Below, piece by piece: positions 45,401 to 60,900 of a stretch of DNA of 64,000 nucleotides (positions within the stretch are counted from its first letter, which is position 1; each line of letters begins with the position of its first letter). Source of the stretch: Megalopta genalis (taxonomy: Eukaryota; Arthropoda; Insecta; Hymenoptera; Halictidae); contig NW_027476110.1 in the NCBI RefSeq assembly GCF_051020955.1, positions 1,214,001-1,278,000 of the forward strand, in the 5' to 3' direction. The notes beneath the pieces are model-generated. The model saw nothing but the letters and a program-made list of their open reading frames with translations. It was not told the origin of the DNA and ran no database searches. The position numbers were made by a program, and so were the translations under genes.

Positions 45401-48400
45401 AGTAAAGTGCCATTTTCTGACATTAGATTTCGTTCTAAATTCTTAATGCTAAGGTAAAATCGGTAGTTAAGCAAGATTCTCGTATTTAAACATTCTAATG
45501 ATAGGTTTTTTCAAAAATTGAAAAAAACAGAAAAATCACAAGAGTAAAGTGCCATTTTCTGACATTACATTTCGTACTCAATACCTAATTCTAATGTAAA
45601 AGCGTTAGTTAAGCAAGATTCTCGTATTTAAAAAATCTGATGATAGGATTTTTCAGATAATTGAAAAAACCGAAAATTCACAAGAGTAAAGTGCCATTTT
45701 CTGACATTAGATTTCGTCCTAACTGCTCAATCCCTATGTAAAAACGTTATTTAAGCAGGAATATCGTACTTTGAAGAAAATCTAATGATAGGTTTTTTCA
45801 GAAAATTGAAAAAACCGAAAATTCACAAAAGTAAAATGCCATTTTCTGGCATTACATTTCGTACTCAATACCTAATTCTAATGTAAAAGCGTTAGTTAAG
45901 CAAGATTCTCGTATTTAAAAAATCTGATGATAGGATTTTTCAGATAATTGAAAAAACCGAAAATTCACAAGAGTAAAGTGCCATTTTCTGACATTAGATT
46001 TCGTCCTAACTGCTCAATCCCTATGTAAAAACGTTATCTAAGCAGGAATATCGTACTTTGAAGAAAATCTAATGATAGGTTTTTTCAGAAAATTGAAAAA
46101 ACCGAAAATTCACAAGAGTAAAGTGACATTTTCTGACATTACATTTCGTTCTAAAAACTTAATTCTAATGTAAAATTGTTATATAAGCAAGATTGTCGTA
46201 TTTAAAAAATCTAATGATAGATTCTTTCAGAAAGTTGAAAAAACCGAAAAATCACAAGAGTAAAGTGCCATTTTCTGTCATTAGATTTCGTTCTAAATGC
46301 CTAATCCCTATGTAAAAACGATATATAAGCAAGAATATCGTACTTTGAAGAAAATCTAATGATAGGATTTTTCAGAAAATTGAAAAAAACAGAAAAATCA
46401 CAAAAGTAAAGTGCAATTTTCTGACATTACATTTCGTACTCAATACCTAATTCTAATGTAAAAGCGTTAGTTAAGCAAGATTCTCGTATTTAAAAAATCT
46501 GATGATAGGTTTTTTCAGAAAATTGGAAAAACCGTAATATCACAAGAGTAATGTGGCATTTTCTGACATTACATTTCGTACTAAATGCTTAATCCCTATG
46601 TAAAAACGTTATTTAAGCACGAATATCGTATTTCGAAGAAAATCTAATGATAGGATTTTTCAGAAAATTGAAAAAAACAGAAAAATCACAAAAGTAAAGT
46701 GCCATTTTCTGACATTACATTTCGTACTCAATACCTAATTCTAATGTAAAAGCGTTAGTTAAGCAAGATTCTCGTATTTAAAAAATCTGATGATAGGTTT
46801 TTTCAGATAATTAAAAAACCGAAAATTCACAAGAGTAAAGTGCCATTTTCTGACATTAGATTTCGTCCTAACTGCTCAATCCCTATGTAAAAACGTTATT
46901 TAAGCAGGATTATCGTACTTTGAAGAAAATCTAATGATAGGTTTTTTCAGAAAATTGAAAAAACCGAAAATTCACAAGAGTAAAGTGCCATTTTCTGACA
47001 TTAGATTTCGTTCTAAATTCTTAATGCTAAGGTAAAATCGGTAGTTAAGCAAGATTCTCGTATTTAAACATTCTAATGATAGGTTTTTTCAAAAATTGAA
47101 AAAAACAGAAAAATCACAAGAGTAAAGTGCCATTTTCTGACATTACATTTCGTACTCAATACCTAATTCTAATGTAAAAGCGTTAGTTAAGCAAGATTCT
47201 CGTATTTAAAAAATCTGATGATAGGTTTTTTCAGATAATTGAAAAAACCGAAAATTCACAAGAGTAAAGTGCCATTTTCTGACATTAGATTTCGTCCTAA
47301 CTGATCAATCCCTATGTAAAAACGTTATTTAAGCAGGATTATCGTTCTTTGAAGAAAATCTAATGATAGGTTTTTTCAGAAAATTGAAAAAACCGAAAAT
47401 TCACAAGAGTAAAGTGCCATTTTCTGACATTAGATTTCGTTCTAAATACTTAATTCTAATGTAAAATCGTTAGTTAAGCAAGATTCTCGTATTGAAAAAT
47501 CTGGTGACAGGTTTTTTCAGAAAATTGAAAAAACCGATAAATCACAGGAGTAAAGTGCCATCTTCTGACATTACATTTCGTTCTAAATACTTAATGCTAA
47601 GGTAAAATCGGTAGTTAAGCAAGATTCTCGTATTAAAACATTCTAATGATAGGTTTTTTCAAAAATTGAAGAATCCGTAAAATCACAAGAGTAAAGTGTC
47701 ATTTTCTGACATTAGATTTCGTTCTAAATGCTTAATCCCTATGTAAAAACGTTATTTAAGCAAGAATATCGTACTTTGAAGAAAATCTAATGTTAGGATT
47801 TTTCAGAAATTTGAGAAAACCGAAAAATCACTAGAGTAAAGCGCCATCTTCTGACATTACATTTCGTTCTAAATACTTAATGCTAAGGTAAAATCGGTAG
47901 TTAAGCAAGATTCTCGTATTTAAACATTCTAATGATAGGTTTTTTCAAAAATTGAAGAATCCGAAAAATCACTAGAGTAAAGCGCAATTTTCTGACGTTA
48001 GAATTCGTTCTAAATGCTTAATCCCTATGTAAAAACGTTATTTAAGCACGAATATCGTATTTTGAAGAAAATCTAATGATAGGATTTTTCAGAAAATTGA
48101 AAAAAACCGAAAAATCACAAGAGTAATGTGCCATTTTCTGACATTACATTTCGTTCTAAATGCTTAATCCCTATGTAAAAACGATATTTAAGCAAGAATA
48201 TCGTACTTTGAAGAAAATCTAATGATAGGTTTTTTCAGAAAATTGAAAAAACCGAAAATTCACAAGAGTAAAGTGCCATTTTCTGACATTACATTTCGTT
48301 CTAAATACTTAATTCTAATGTAAAATCGTTAGTTAAGCAAGATTCTCGTATTGAAAAATCTGGTGACAGGTTTTTTCAGAAAATTGAAAAAACCGAAAAA

Positions 48401-48690
48401 TCACAGGAGTAAAGTGCCATCTTCTGACATTACATTTCGTTCTAAATACTTAATGCTAAGGTAAAATCGGTAGTTAAGCAAGATTCTCGTATTAAAACAT
48501 TCTAATGATAGGTTTTTTCAAAAATTGAAGAATCCGTAAAATCACAAGAGTAAAGTGTCATTTTCTGACATTAGATTTCGTTCTAAATGCTTAATCCCTA
48601 TGTAAAAACGTTATCTAAGCAAGAATATCGGTCTTTGAAGAAAATCTAATGATTGATTCTTTTAGAAAATTGAAAAAACCGAAAAATCAC
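35215..48690 (+). repeat. Near-identical tandem duplication of a 6,738-bp higher-order unit
   Basis: Markers recur at exactly 6,738 bp: CTAGTGGGAGG 35317/42055, GAAGAATGCG 36775/43513, AAGATACTCG 37586/44324, TAGACTTCG 37820/44558, AATTGTTATATAAGC 39437/46175, TAGAATTCG 41261/47999. Rare variants such as ATGGTAGG (38474/45212) and CCGATAAATC (about 40796/47534) are shared. The only difference I noticed is at about 42,967. Similarity starts near 35,215/41,953 and ends near 41,955/48,693, so the units (about 47 monomers) abut near 41,950. Confidence 0.88.
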
Positions 48691-51600
48691 AAGAGTAAAG
48701 TGCCATTTTCTGTCATTAGATTTCGTACTCAATACCTAATTCTAATGTAAAATCGTTAGTTAAGCAAGATTCTCGTATTTAAAAATCTGATGACAGGTTT
48801 TTTCAGAAAATTGAAAAAACCGAAAAATCACAGGAGTAAAGTGCCATGTTCTGACATTAGACTTCGTTCTAAATGCTTAATCCCTATGTAAAAACGTTAT
48901 TTAAGCACGAATATCGTATTTTGAAGAAAATCTAATGATAGGATTTTTCAGAAAATTGAAAAAAACCGAAAAATCACAAGAGTAATGTGCCATTTTCTGA
49001 CATTACATTTCGTTCTAAATGCTTAATCCCTATGTAAAAACGTTATTTAAGCAGGATTATCGTACTTTGAAGAAAATCTAATGATAGGTTTTTTCAGAAA
49101 ATTGAAAACACCGAAAATTCACAAGAGTAAAGTGCCATTTTCTGACATTAGATTTCGTTCTAAATTCTTAATGCTAAGGTAAAATCGGTAGTTAAGCAAG
49201 ATTCTCGTATTTAAACATTCTAATGATAGGTTTTTTCAAAAATTGAAAAAAACAGAAAAATCACAAGAGTAAAGTGCCATTTTCTGACATTACATTTCGT
49301 ACTCAATACCTAATTCTAATGTAAAAGCGTTAGTTAAGCAAGATTCTCGTATTTAAAAAATCTGATGATAGGATTTTTCAGATAATTGAAAAAACCGAAA
49401 ATTCACAAGAGTAAAGTGCCATTTTCTGACATTAGATTTCGTCCTAACTGCTCAATCCCTATGTAAAAACGTTATTTAAGCAGGAATATCGTACTTTGAA
49501 GAAAATCTAATGATAGGTTTTTTCAGAAAATTGAAAAAACCGAAAATTCACAAAAGTAAAATGCCATTTTCTGGCATTACATTTCGTACTCAATACCTAA
49601 TTCTAATGTAAAAGCGTTAGTTAAGCAAGATTCTCGTATTTAAAAAATCTGATGATAGGATTTTTCAGATAATTGAAAAAACCGAAAATTCACAAGAGTA
49701 AAGTGCCATTTTCTGACATTAGATTTCGTCCTAACTGCTCAATCCCTATGTAAAAACGTTATCTAAGCAGGAATATCGTACTTTGAAGAAAATCTAATGA
49801 TAGGTTTTTTCAGAAAATTGAAAAAACCGAAAATTCACAAGAGTAAAGTGACATTTTCTGACATTACATTTCGTTCTAAAAACTTAATTCTAATGTAAAA
49901 TTGTTATATAAGCAAGATTGTCGTATTTAAAAAATCTAATGATAGATTCTTTCAGAAAGTTGAAAAAACCGAAAAATCACAAGAGTAAAGTGCCATTTTC
50001 TGTCATTAGATTTCGTTCTAAATGCCTAATCCCTATGTAAAAACGATATATAAGCAAGAATATCGTACTTTGAAGAAAATCTAATGATAGGATTTTTCAG
50101 AAAATTGAAAAAAACAGAAAAATCACAAAAGTAAAGTGCAATTTTCTGACATTACATTTCGTACTCAATACCTAATTCTAATGTAAAAGCGTTAGTTAAG
50201 CAAGATTCTCGTATTTAAAAAATCTGATGATAGGTTTTTTCAGAAAATTGGAAAAACCGTAATATCACAAGAGTAATGTGGCATTTTCTGACATTACATT
50301 TCGTACTAAATGCTTAATCCCTATGTAAAAACGTTATTTAAGCACGAATATCGTATTTCGAAGAAAATCTAATGATAGGATTTTTCAGAAAATTGAAAAA
50401 AACAGAAAAATCACAAAAGTAAAGTGCCATTTTCTGACATTACATTTCGTACTCAATACCTAATTCTAATGTAAAAGCGTTAGTTAAGCAAGATTCTCGT
50501 ATTTAAAAAATCTGATGATAGGTTTTTTCAGATAATTAAAAAACCGAAAATTCACAAGAGTAAAGTGCCATTTTCTGACATTAGATTTCGTTCTAAATTC
50601 TTAATGCTAAGGTAAAATCGGTAGTTAAGCAAGATTCTCGTTTTAAACATTCTAATGATAGGTTTTTTCAAAAATTGAAAAAAACAGAAAAATCACAAGA
50701 GTAAAGTGCCATTTTCTGACATTACATTTCGTACTCAATACCTAATTCTAATGTAAAAGCGTTAGTTAAGCAAGATTCTCGTATTTAAAAAATCTGATGA
50801 TAGGTTTTTTCAGATAATTGAAAAAAACCGAAAATTCACAAGAGTAAAGTGCCATTTTCTGACATTAGATTTCGTCCTAACTGATCAATCCCTATGTAAA
50901 AACGTTATTTAAGCAGGATTATCGTTCTTTGAAGAAAATCTAATGATAGGTTTTTTCAGAAAATTGAAAAAACCGAAAATTCACAAGAGTAAAGTGCCAT
51001 TTTCTGACATTAGATTTCGTTCTAAATACTTAATTCTAATGTAAAATCGTTAGTTAAGCAAGATTCTCGTATTGAAAAATCTGGTGACAGGTTTTTTCAG
51101 AAAATTGAAAAAACCGAAAAATCACAGGAGTAAAGTGCCATCTTCTGACATTACATTTCGTTCTAAATACTTAATGCTAAGGTAAAATCGGTAGTTAAGC
51201 AAGATTCTCGTATTAAAACATTCTAATGATAGGTTTTTTCAAAAATTGAAGAATCCGTAAAATCACAAGAGTAAAGTGTCATTTTCTGACATTAGATTTC
51301 GTTCTAAATGCTTAATCCCTATGTAAAAACGTTATTTAAGCAAGAATATCGTACTTTGAAGAAAATCTAATGTTAGGATTTTTCAGAAATTTGAGAAAAC
51401 CGAAAAATCACTAGAGTAAAGCGCCATCTTCTGACATTACATTTCGTTCTAAATACTTAATGCTAAGGTAAAATCGGTAGTTAAGCAAGATTCTCGTATT
51501 TAAACATTCTAATGATAGGTTTTTTCAAAAATTGAAGAATCCGAAAAATCACTAGAGTAAAGCGCAATTTTCTGACGTTAGAATTCGTTCTAAATGCTTA

Positions 51601-51949
51601 ATCCCTATGTAAAAACGTTATTTAAGCACGAATATCGTATTTTGAAGAAAATCTAATGATAGGATTTTTCAGAAAATTGAAAAAAACCGAAAAATCACAA
51701 GAGTAATGTGCCATTTTCTGACATTACATTTCGTTCTAAATGCTTAATCCCTATGTAAAAACGATATTTAAGCAAGAATATCGTACTTTGAAGAAAATCT
51801 AATGATAGGTTTTTTCAGAAAATTGAAAAAACCGAAAAATCACAAGAGTAAAGTGCCATTTTCTGTCATTAGATTTCGTACTCAATACCTAATTCTAATG
51901 TAAAATCGTTAGTTAAGCAAGATTCTCGTATTTAAAAATCTGATGACAG

Positions 51950-54900
51950 GTTTTTTCAGAAAATTGAAAAAACCGAAAAATCACAGGAGTAAAGTGCCAT
52001 GTTCTGACATTAGACTTCGTTCTAAATGCTTAATCCCTATGTAAAAACGTTATTTAAGCACGAATATCGTATTTTGAAGAAAATCTAATGATAGGATTTT
52101 TCAGAAAATTGAAAAAAACCGAAAAATCACAAGAGTAATGTGCCATTTTCTGACATTACATTTCGTTCTAAATGCTTAATCCCTATGTAAAAACGTTATT
52201 TAAGCACGAATATCGTATTTTGAAGAAAATCTAATGATAGGATTTTTCAGAAAATTGAAAAAACCGAAAATTCACAAGAGTAAAGTGTCATTTTCTGACA
52301 TTAGATTTCGTTCTAAGTGCTTAATCCGTATGTAAAAACGATATTTAAGCAAGAATATCGTACTTTGAAGAAAATCTAGTGGGAGGTGTTTTCAGAAAAT
52401 TGAAAAAACCGAAAAATCACAAGAGTAAAGTGCCATTTTCTGACATTAGATTTTGTTCTAAATGCTTAATCCCTATGTAAAAACGTTATTTAAGCAAGAA
52501 TATCGTACTTTGCAGAAAATCTAATGGTTGGTTTTTACAGAAAGTTGAAAAAACCGAAAAATCACTAGAGTAAAGTGCCATTTTCTGACATTACATTTCG
52601 TACTCAATACCTAATTCTAATGTAAAAGCGTTAGTTAAGCAAGATTTTCGTATTTAAAAAATCTGATGATAGGTTTTTTCAGATAATTGAAAAAACCGAA
52701 AATTCACAACAGTAAAGTGCCATTTTCTGTCATTAGATTTCGTCCTAACTGCTCAATCCCTATGTAAAAACGTTATTTAAGCAGGATTATCGTACTTTGA
52801 AGAAAATCTAATGATAGGTTTTTTCAGAAAATTGAAAACACCGAAAATTCACAAGAGTAAAGTGCCATTTTCTGACATTAGATTTCGTTCTAAATTCTTA
52901 ATGCTAAGGTAAAATCGGTAGTTAAGCAAGATTCTCGTATTTAAACATTCTAATGATAGGTTTTTTCAAAAATTGAAAAAAACAGAAAAATCACAAGAGT
53001 AAAGTGCCATTTTCTGACATTACATTTCGTACTCAATACCTAATTCTAATGTAAAAGCGTTAGTTAAGCAAGATTCTCGTATTTAAAAAATCTGATGATA
53101 GGATTTTTCAGATAATTGAAAAAACCGAAAATTCACAAGAGTAAAGTGCCATTTTCTGACATTAGATTTCGTCCTAACTGCTCAATCCCTATGTAAAAAC
53201 GTTATTTAAGCAGGAATATCGTACTTTGAAGAAAATCTAATGATAGGTTTTTTCAGAAAATTGAAAAAACCGAAAATTCACAAAAGTAAAATGCCATTTT
53301 CTGGCATTACATTTCGTACTCAATACCTAATTCTAATGTAAAAGCGTTAGTTAAGCAAGATTCTCGTATTTAAAAAATCTGATGATAGGATTTTTCAGAT
53401 AATTGAAAAAACCGAAAATTCACAAGAGTAAAGTGCCATTTTCTGACATTAGATTTCGTCCTAACTGCTCAATCCCTATGTAAAAACGTTATCTAAGCAG
53501 GAATATCGTACTTTGAAGAAAATCTAATGATAGGTTTTTTCAGAAAATTGAAAAAACCGAAAATTCACAAGAGTAAAGTGACATTTTCTGACATTACATT
53601 TCGTTCTAAAAACTTAATTCTAATGTAAAATTGTTATATAAGCAAGATTGTCGTATTTAAAAAATCTAATGATAGATTCTTTCAGAAAGTTGAAAAAACC
53701 GAAAAATCACAAGAGTAAAGTGCCATTTTCTGTCATTAGATTTCGTTCTAAATGCCTAATCCCTATGTAAAAACGATATATAAGCAAGAATATCGTACTT
53801 TGAAGAAAATCTAATGATAGGATTTTTCAGAAAATTGAAAAAAACAGAAAAATCACAAAAGTAAAGTGCAATTTTCTGACATTACATTTCGTACTCAATA
53901 CCTAATTCTAATGTAAAAGCGTTAGTTAAGCAAGATTCTCGTATTTAAAAAATCTGATGATAGGTTTTTTCAGAAAATTGGAAAAACCGTAATATCACAA
54001 GAGTAATGTGGCATTTTCTGACATTACATTTCGTTCTAAATGCTTAATCCCTATGTAAAAACGTTATTTAAGCACGAATATCGTATTTCGAAGAAAATCT
54101 AATGATAGGATTTTTCAGAAAATTGAAAAAAACAGAAAAATCACAAAAGTAAAGTGCCATTTTCTGACATTACATTTCGTACTCAATACCTAATTCTAAT
54201 GTAAAAGCGTTAGTTAAGCAAGATTCTCGTATTTAAAAAATCTGATGATAGGTTTTTTCAGATAATTAAAAAACCGAAAATTCACAAGAGTAAAGTGCCA
54301 TTTTCTGACATTAGATTTCGTCCTAACTGCTCAATCCCTATGTAAAAACGTTATTTAAGCAGGATTATCGTACTTTGAAGAAAATCTAATGATAGGTTTT
54401 TTCAGAAAATTGAAAAAACCGAAAATTCACAAGAGTAAAGTGCCATTTTCTGACATTAGATTTCGTTCTAAATTCTTAATGCTAAGGTAAAATCGGTAGT
54501 TAAGCAAGATTCTCGTATTTAAACATTCTAATGATAGGTTTTTTCAAAAATTGAAAAAAACAGAAAAATCACAAGAGTAAAGTGCCATTTTCTGACATTA
54601 CATTTCGTACTCAATACCTAATTCTAATGTAAAAGCGTTAGTTAAGCAAGATTCTCGTATTTAAAAAATCTGATGATAGGTTTTTTCAGATAATTGAAAA
54701 AACCGAAAATTCACAAGAGTAAAGTGCCATTTTCTGACATTAGATTTCGTCCTAACTGATCAATCCCTATGTAAAAACGTTATTTAAGCAGGATTATCGT
54801 TCTTTGAAGAAAATCTAATGATAGGTTTTTTCAGAAAATTGAAAAAACCGAAAATTCACAAGAGTAAAGTGCCATTTTCTGACATTAGATTTCGTTCTAA

Positions 54901-57900
54901 ATACTTAATTCTAATGTAAAATCGTTAGTTAAGCAAGATTCTCGTATTGAAAAATCTGGTGACAGGTTTTTTCAGAAAATTGAAAAAACCGAAAAATCAC
55001 AGGAGTAAAGTGCCATCTTCTGACATTACATTTCGTTCTAAATACTTAATGCTAAGGTAAAATCGGTAGTTAAGCAAGATTCTCGTATTAAAACATTCTA
55101 ATGATAGGTTTTTTCAAAAATTGAAGAATCCGTAAAATCACAAGAGTAAAGTGTCATTTTCTGACATTAGATTTCGTTCTAAATGCTTAATCCCTATGTA
55201 AAAACGTTATTTAAGCAAGAATATCGTACTTTGAAGAAAATCTAATGTTAGGATTTTTCAGAAATTTGAGAAAACCGAAAAATCACTAGAGTAAAGCGCC
55301 ATCTTCTGACATTACATTTCGTTCTAAATACTTAATGCTAAGGTAAAATCGGTAGTTAAGCAAGATTCTCGTATTTAAACATTCTAATGATAGGTTTTTT
55401 CAAAAATTGAAGAATCCGAAAAATCACTAGAGTAAAGCGCAATTTTCTGACGTTAGAATTCGTTCTAAATGCTTAATCCCTATGTAAAAACGTTATTTAA
55501 GCACGAATATCGTATTTTGAAGAAAATCTAATGATAGGATTTTTCAGAAAATTGAAAAAAACCGAAAAATCACAAGAGTAATGTGCCATTTTCTGACATT
55601 ACATTTCGTTCTAAATGCTTAATCCCTATGTAAAAACGATATTTAAGCAAGAATATCGTACTTTGAAGAAAATCTAATGATAGGTTTTTTCAGAAAATTG
55701 AAAAAACCGAAAATTCACAAGAGTAAAGTGCCATTTTCTGACATTACATTTCGTTCTAAATACTTAATTCTAATGTAAAATCGTTAGTTAAGCAAGATTC
55801 TCGTATTGAAAAATCTGGTGACAGGTTTTTTCAGAAAATTGAAAAAACCGAAAAATCACAGGAGTAAAGTGCCATGTTCTGACATTAGACTTCGTTCTAA
55901 ATGCTTAATCCCTATGTAAAAACGTTATTTAAGCACGAATATCGTATTTTGAAGAAAATCTAATGATAGGATTTTTCAGAAAATTGAAAAAAACCGAAAA
56001 ATCACAAGAGTAATGTGCCATTTTCTGACATTACATTTCGTTCTAAATGCTTAATCCCTATGTAAAAACGTTATTTAAGCACGAATATCGTATTTTGAAG
56101 AAAATCTAATGATAGGATTTTTCAGAAAATTGAAAAAAACCGAAAAATCACAAGAGTAATGTGCCATTTTCTGACATTACATTTCGTTCTAAATGCTTAA
56201 TCCCTATGTAAAAACGATATTTAAGCAAGAATATCGTACTTTGAAGAAAATCTAGTGGGAGGTGTTTTCAGAAAATTGAAAAAACCGAAAAATCACAAGA
56301 GTAAAGTGCCATTTTCTGACATTAGATTTTGTTCTAAATGCTTAATCCCTATGTAAAAACGTTATTTAAGCAAGAATATCGTACTTTGCAGAAAATCTAA
56401 TGGTTGGTTTTTACAGAAAGTTGAAAAAACCGAAAAATCACTAGAGTAAAGTGCCATTTTCTGACATTACATTTCGTACTCAATACCTAATTCTAATGTA
56501 AAAGCGTTAGTTAAGCAAGATTTTCGTATTTAAAAAATCTGATGATAGGTTTTTTCAGATAATTGAAAAAACCGAAAATTCACAACAGTAAAGTGCCATT
56601 TTCTGTCATTAGATTTCGTCCTAACTGCTCAATCCCTATGTAAAAACGTTATTTAAGCAGGATTATCGTACTTTGAAGAAAATCTAATGATAGGTTTTTT
56701 CAGAAAATTGAAAACACCGAAAATTCACAAGAGTAAAGTGCCATTTTCTGACATTAGATTTCGTTCTAAATTCTTAATGCTAAGGTAAAATCGGTAGTTA
56801 AGCAAGATTCTCGTATTTAAACATTCTAATGATAGGTTTTTTCAAAAATTGAAAAAAACAGAAAAATCACAAGAGTAAAGTGCCATTTTCTGACATTACA
56901 TTTCGTACTCAATACCTAATTCTAATGTAAAAGCGTTAGTTAAGCAAGATTCTCGTATTTAAAAAATCTGATGATAGGATTTTTCAGATAATTGAAAAAA
57001 CCGAAAATTCACAAGAGTAAAGTGCCATTTTCTGACATTAGATTTCGTCCTAACTGCTCAATCCCTATGTAAAAACGTTATTTAAGCAGGAATATCGTAC
57101 TTTGAAGAAAATCTAATGATAGGTTTTTTCAGAAAATTGAAAAAACCGAAAATTCACAAAAGTAAAATGCCATTTTCTGGCATTACATTTCGTACTCAAT
57201 ACCTAATTCTAATGTAAAAGCGTTAGTTAAGCAAGATTCTCGTATTTAAAAAATCTGATGATAGGATTTTTCAGATAATTGAAAAAACCGAAAATTCACA
57301 AGAGTAAAGTGCCATTTTCTGACATTAGATTTCGTCCTAACTGCTCAATCCCTATGTAAAAACGTTATCTAAGCAGGAATATCGTACTTTGAAGAAAATC
57401 TAATGATAGGTTTTTTCAGAAAATTGAAAAAACCGAAAATTCACAAGAGTAAAGTGACATTTTCTGACATTACATTTCGTTCTAAAAACTTAATTCTAAT
57501 GTAAAATTGTTATATAAGCAAGATTGTCGTATTTAAAAAATCTAATGATAGATTCTTTCAGAAAGTTGAAAAAACCGAAAAATCACAAGAGTAAAGTGCC
57601 ATTTTCTGTCATTAGATTTCGTTCTAAATGCCTAATCCCTATGTAAAAACGATATATAAGCAAGAATATCGTACTTTGAAGAAAATCTAATGATAGGATT
57701 TTTCAGAAAATTGAAAAAAACAGAAAAATCACAAAAGTAAAGTGCAATTTTCTGACATTACATTTCGTACTCAATACCTAATTCTAATGTAAAAGCGTTA
57801 GTTAAGCAAGATTCTCGTATTTAAAAAATCTGATGATAGGTTTTTTCAGAAAATTGGAAAAACCGTAATATCACAAGAGTAATGTGGCATTTTCTGACAT

Positions 57901-60900
57901 TACATTTCGTTCTAAATGCTTAATCCCTATGTAAAAACGTTATTTAAGCACGAATATCGTATTTCGAAGAAAATCTAATGATAGGATTTTTCAGAAAATT
58001 GAAAAAAACAGAAAAATCACAAAAGTAAAGTGCCATTTTCTGACATTACATTTCGTACTCAATACCTAATTCTAATGTAAAAGCGTTAGTTAAGCAAGAT
58101 TCTCGTATTTAAAAAATCTGATGATAGGTTTTTTCAGATAATTAAAAAACCGAAAATTCACAAGAGTAAAGTGCCATTTTCTGACATTAGATTTCGTCCT
58201 AACTGCTCAATCCCTATGTAAAAACGTTATTTAAGCAGGATTATCGTACTTTGAAGAAAATCTAATGATAGGTTTTTTCAGAAAATTGAAAAAACCGAAA
58301 ATTCACAAGAGTAAAGTGCCATTTTCTGACATTAGATTTCGTTCTAAATTCTTAATGCTAAGGTAAAATCGGTAGTTAAGCAAGATTCTCGTATTTAAAC
58401 ATTCTAATGATAGGTTTTTTCAAAAATTGAAAAAAACAGAAAAATCACAAGAGTAAAGTGCCATTTCCTGACATTACATTTCGTACTCAATACCTAATTC
58501 TAATGTAAAAGCGTTAGTTAAGCAAGATTCTCGTATTTAAAAAATCTGATGATAGGTTTTTTCAGATAATTGAAAAAACCGAAAATTCACAAGAGTAAAG
58601 TGCCATTTTCTGACATTAGATTTCGTCCTAACTGATCAATCCCTATGTAAAAACGTTATTTAAGCAGGATTATCGTTCTTTGAAGAAAATCTAATGATAG
58701 GTTTTTTCAGAAAATTGAAAAAACCGAAAATTCACAAGAGTAAAGTGCCATTTTCTGACATTAGATTTCGTTCTAAATACTTAATTCTAATGTAAAATCG
58801 TTAGTTAAGCAAGATTCTCGTATTGAAAAATCTGGTGACAGGTTTTTTCAGAAAATTGAAAAAACCGAAAAATCACAGGAGTAAAGTGCCATCTTCTGAC
58901 ATTACATTTCGTTCTAAATACTTAATGCTAAGGTAAAATCGGTAGTTAAGCAAGATTCTCGTATTAAAACATTCTAATGATAGGTTTTTTCAAAAATTGA
59001 AGAATCCGTAAAATCACAAGAGTAAAGTGTCATTTTCTGACATTAGATTTCGTTCTAAATGCTTAATCCCTATGTAAAAACGTTATTTAAGCAAGAATAT
59101 CGTACTTTGAAGAAAATCTAATGTTAGGATTTTTCAGAAATTTGAGAAAACCGAAAAATCACTAGAGTAAAGCGCCATCTTCTGACATTACATTTCGTTC
59201 TAAATACTTAATGCTAAGGTAAAATCGGTAGTTAAGCAAGATTCTCGTATTTAAACATTCTAATGATAGGTTTTTTCAAAAATTGAAGAATCCGAAAAAT
59301 CACTAGAGTAAAGCGCAATTTTCTGACGTTAGAATTCGTTCTAAATGCTTAATCCCTATGTAAAAACGTTATTTAAGCACGAATATCGTATTTTGAAGAA
59401 AATCTAATGATAGGATTTTTCAGAAAATTGAAAAAAACCGAAAAATCACAAGAGTAATGTGCCATTTTCTGACATTACATTTCGTTCTAAATGCTTAATC
59501 CCTATGTAAAAACGATATTTAAGCAAGAATATCGTACTTTGAAGAAAATCTAATGATAGGTTTTTTCAGAAAATTGAAAAAACCGAAAATTCACAAGAGT
59601 AAAGTGCCATTTTCTGACATTACATTTCGTTCTAAATACTTAATTCTAATGTAAAATCGTTAGTTAAGCAAGATTCTCGTATTGAAAAATCTGGTGACAG
59701 GTTTTTTCAGAAAATTGAAAAAACCGAAAAATCACAGGAGTAAAGTGCCATGTTCTGACATTAGACTTCGTTCTAAATGCTTAATCCCTATGTAAAAACG
59801 TTATTTAAGCACGAATATCGTATTTTGAAGAAAATCTAATGATAGGATTTTTCAGAAAATTGAAAAAAACCGAAAAATCACAAGAGTAATGTGCCATTTT
59901 CTGACATTACATTTCGTTCTAAATGCTTAATCCCTATGTAAAAACGTTATTTAAGCACGAATATCGTATTTTGAAGAAAATCTAATGATAGGATTTTTCA
60001 GAAAATTGAAAAAACCGAAAATTCACAAGAGTAAAGTGTCATTTTCTGACATTAGATTTCGTTCTAAGTGCTTAATCCGTATGTAAAAACGATATTTAAG
60101 CAAGAATATCGTACTTTGAAGAAAATCTAGTGGGAGGTGTTTTCAGAAAATTGAAAAAACCGAAAAATCACAAGAGTAAAGTGCCATTTTCTGACATTAG
60201 ATTTTGTTCTAAATGCTTAATCCCTATGTAAAAACGTTATTTAAGCAAGAATATCGTACTTTGCAGAAAATCTAATGGTTGGTTTTTACAGAAAGTTGAA
60301 AAAACCGAAAAATCACTAGAGTAAAGTGCCATTTTCTGACATTACATTTCGTACTCAATACCTAATTCTAATGTAAAAGCGTTAGTTAAGCAAGATTTTC
60401 GTATTTAAAAAATCTGATGATAGGTTTTTTCAGATAATTGAAAAAACCGAAAATTCACAACAGTAAAGTGCCATTTTCTGTCATTAGATTTCGTCCTAAC
60501 TGCTCAATCCCTATGTAAAAACGTTATTTAAGCAGGATTATCGTACTTTGAAGAAAATCTAATAATAGGTTTTTTCAGAAAATTGAAAACACCGAAAATT
60601 CACAAGAGTAAAGTGCCATTTTCTGACATTAGATTTCGTTCTAAATTCTTAATGCTAAGGTAAAATCGGTAGTTAAGCAAGATTCTCGTATTTAAACATT
60701 CTAATGATAGGTTTTTTCAAAAATTGAAAAAAACAGAAAAATCACAAGAGTAAAGTGCCATTTTCTGACATTACATTTCGTACTCAATACCTAATTCTAA
60801 TGTAAAAGCGTTAGTTAAGCAAGATTCTCGTATTTAAAAAATCTGATGATAGGATTTTTCAGATAATTGAAAAAACCGAAAATTCACAAGAGTAAAGTGC

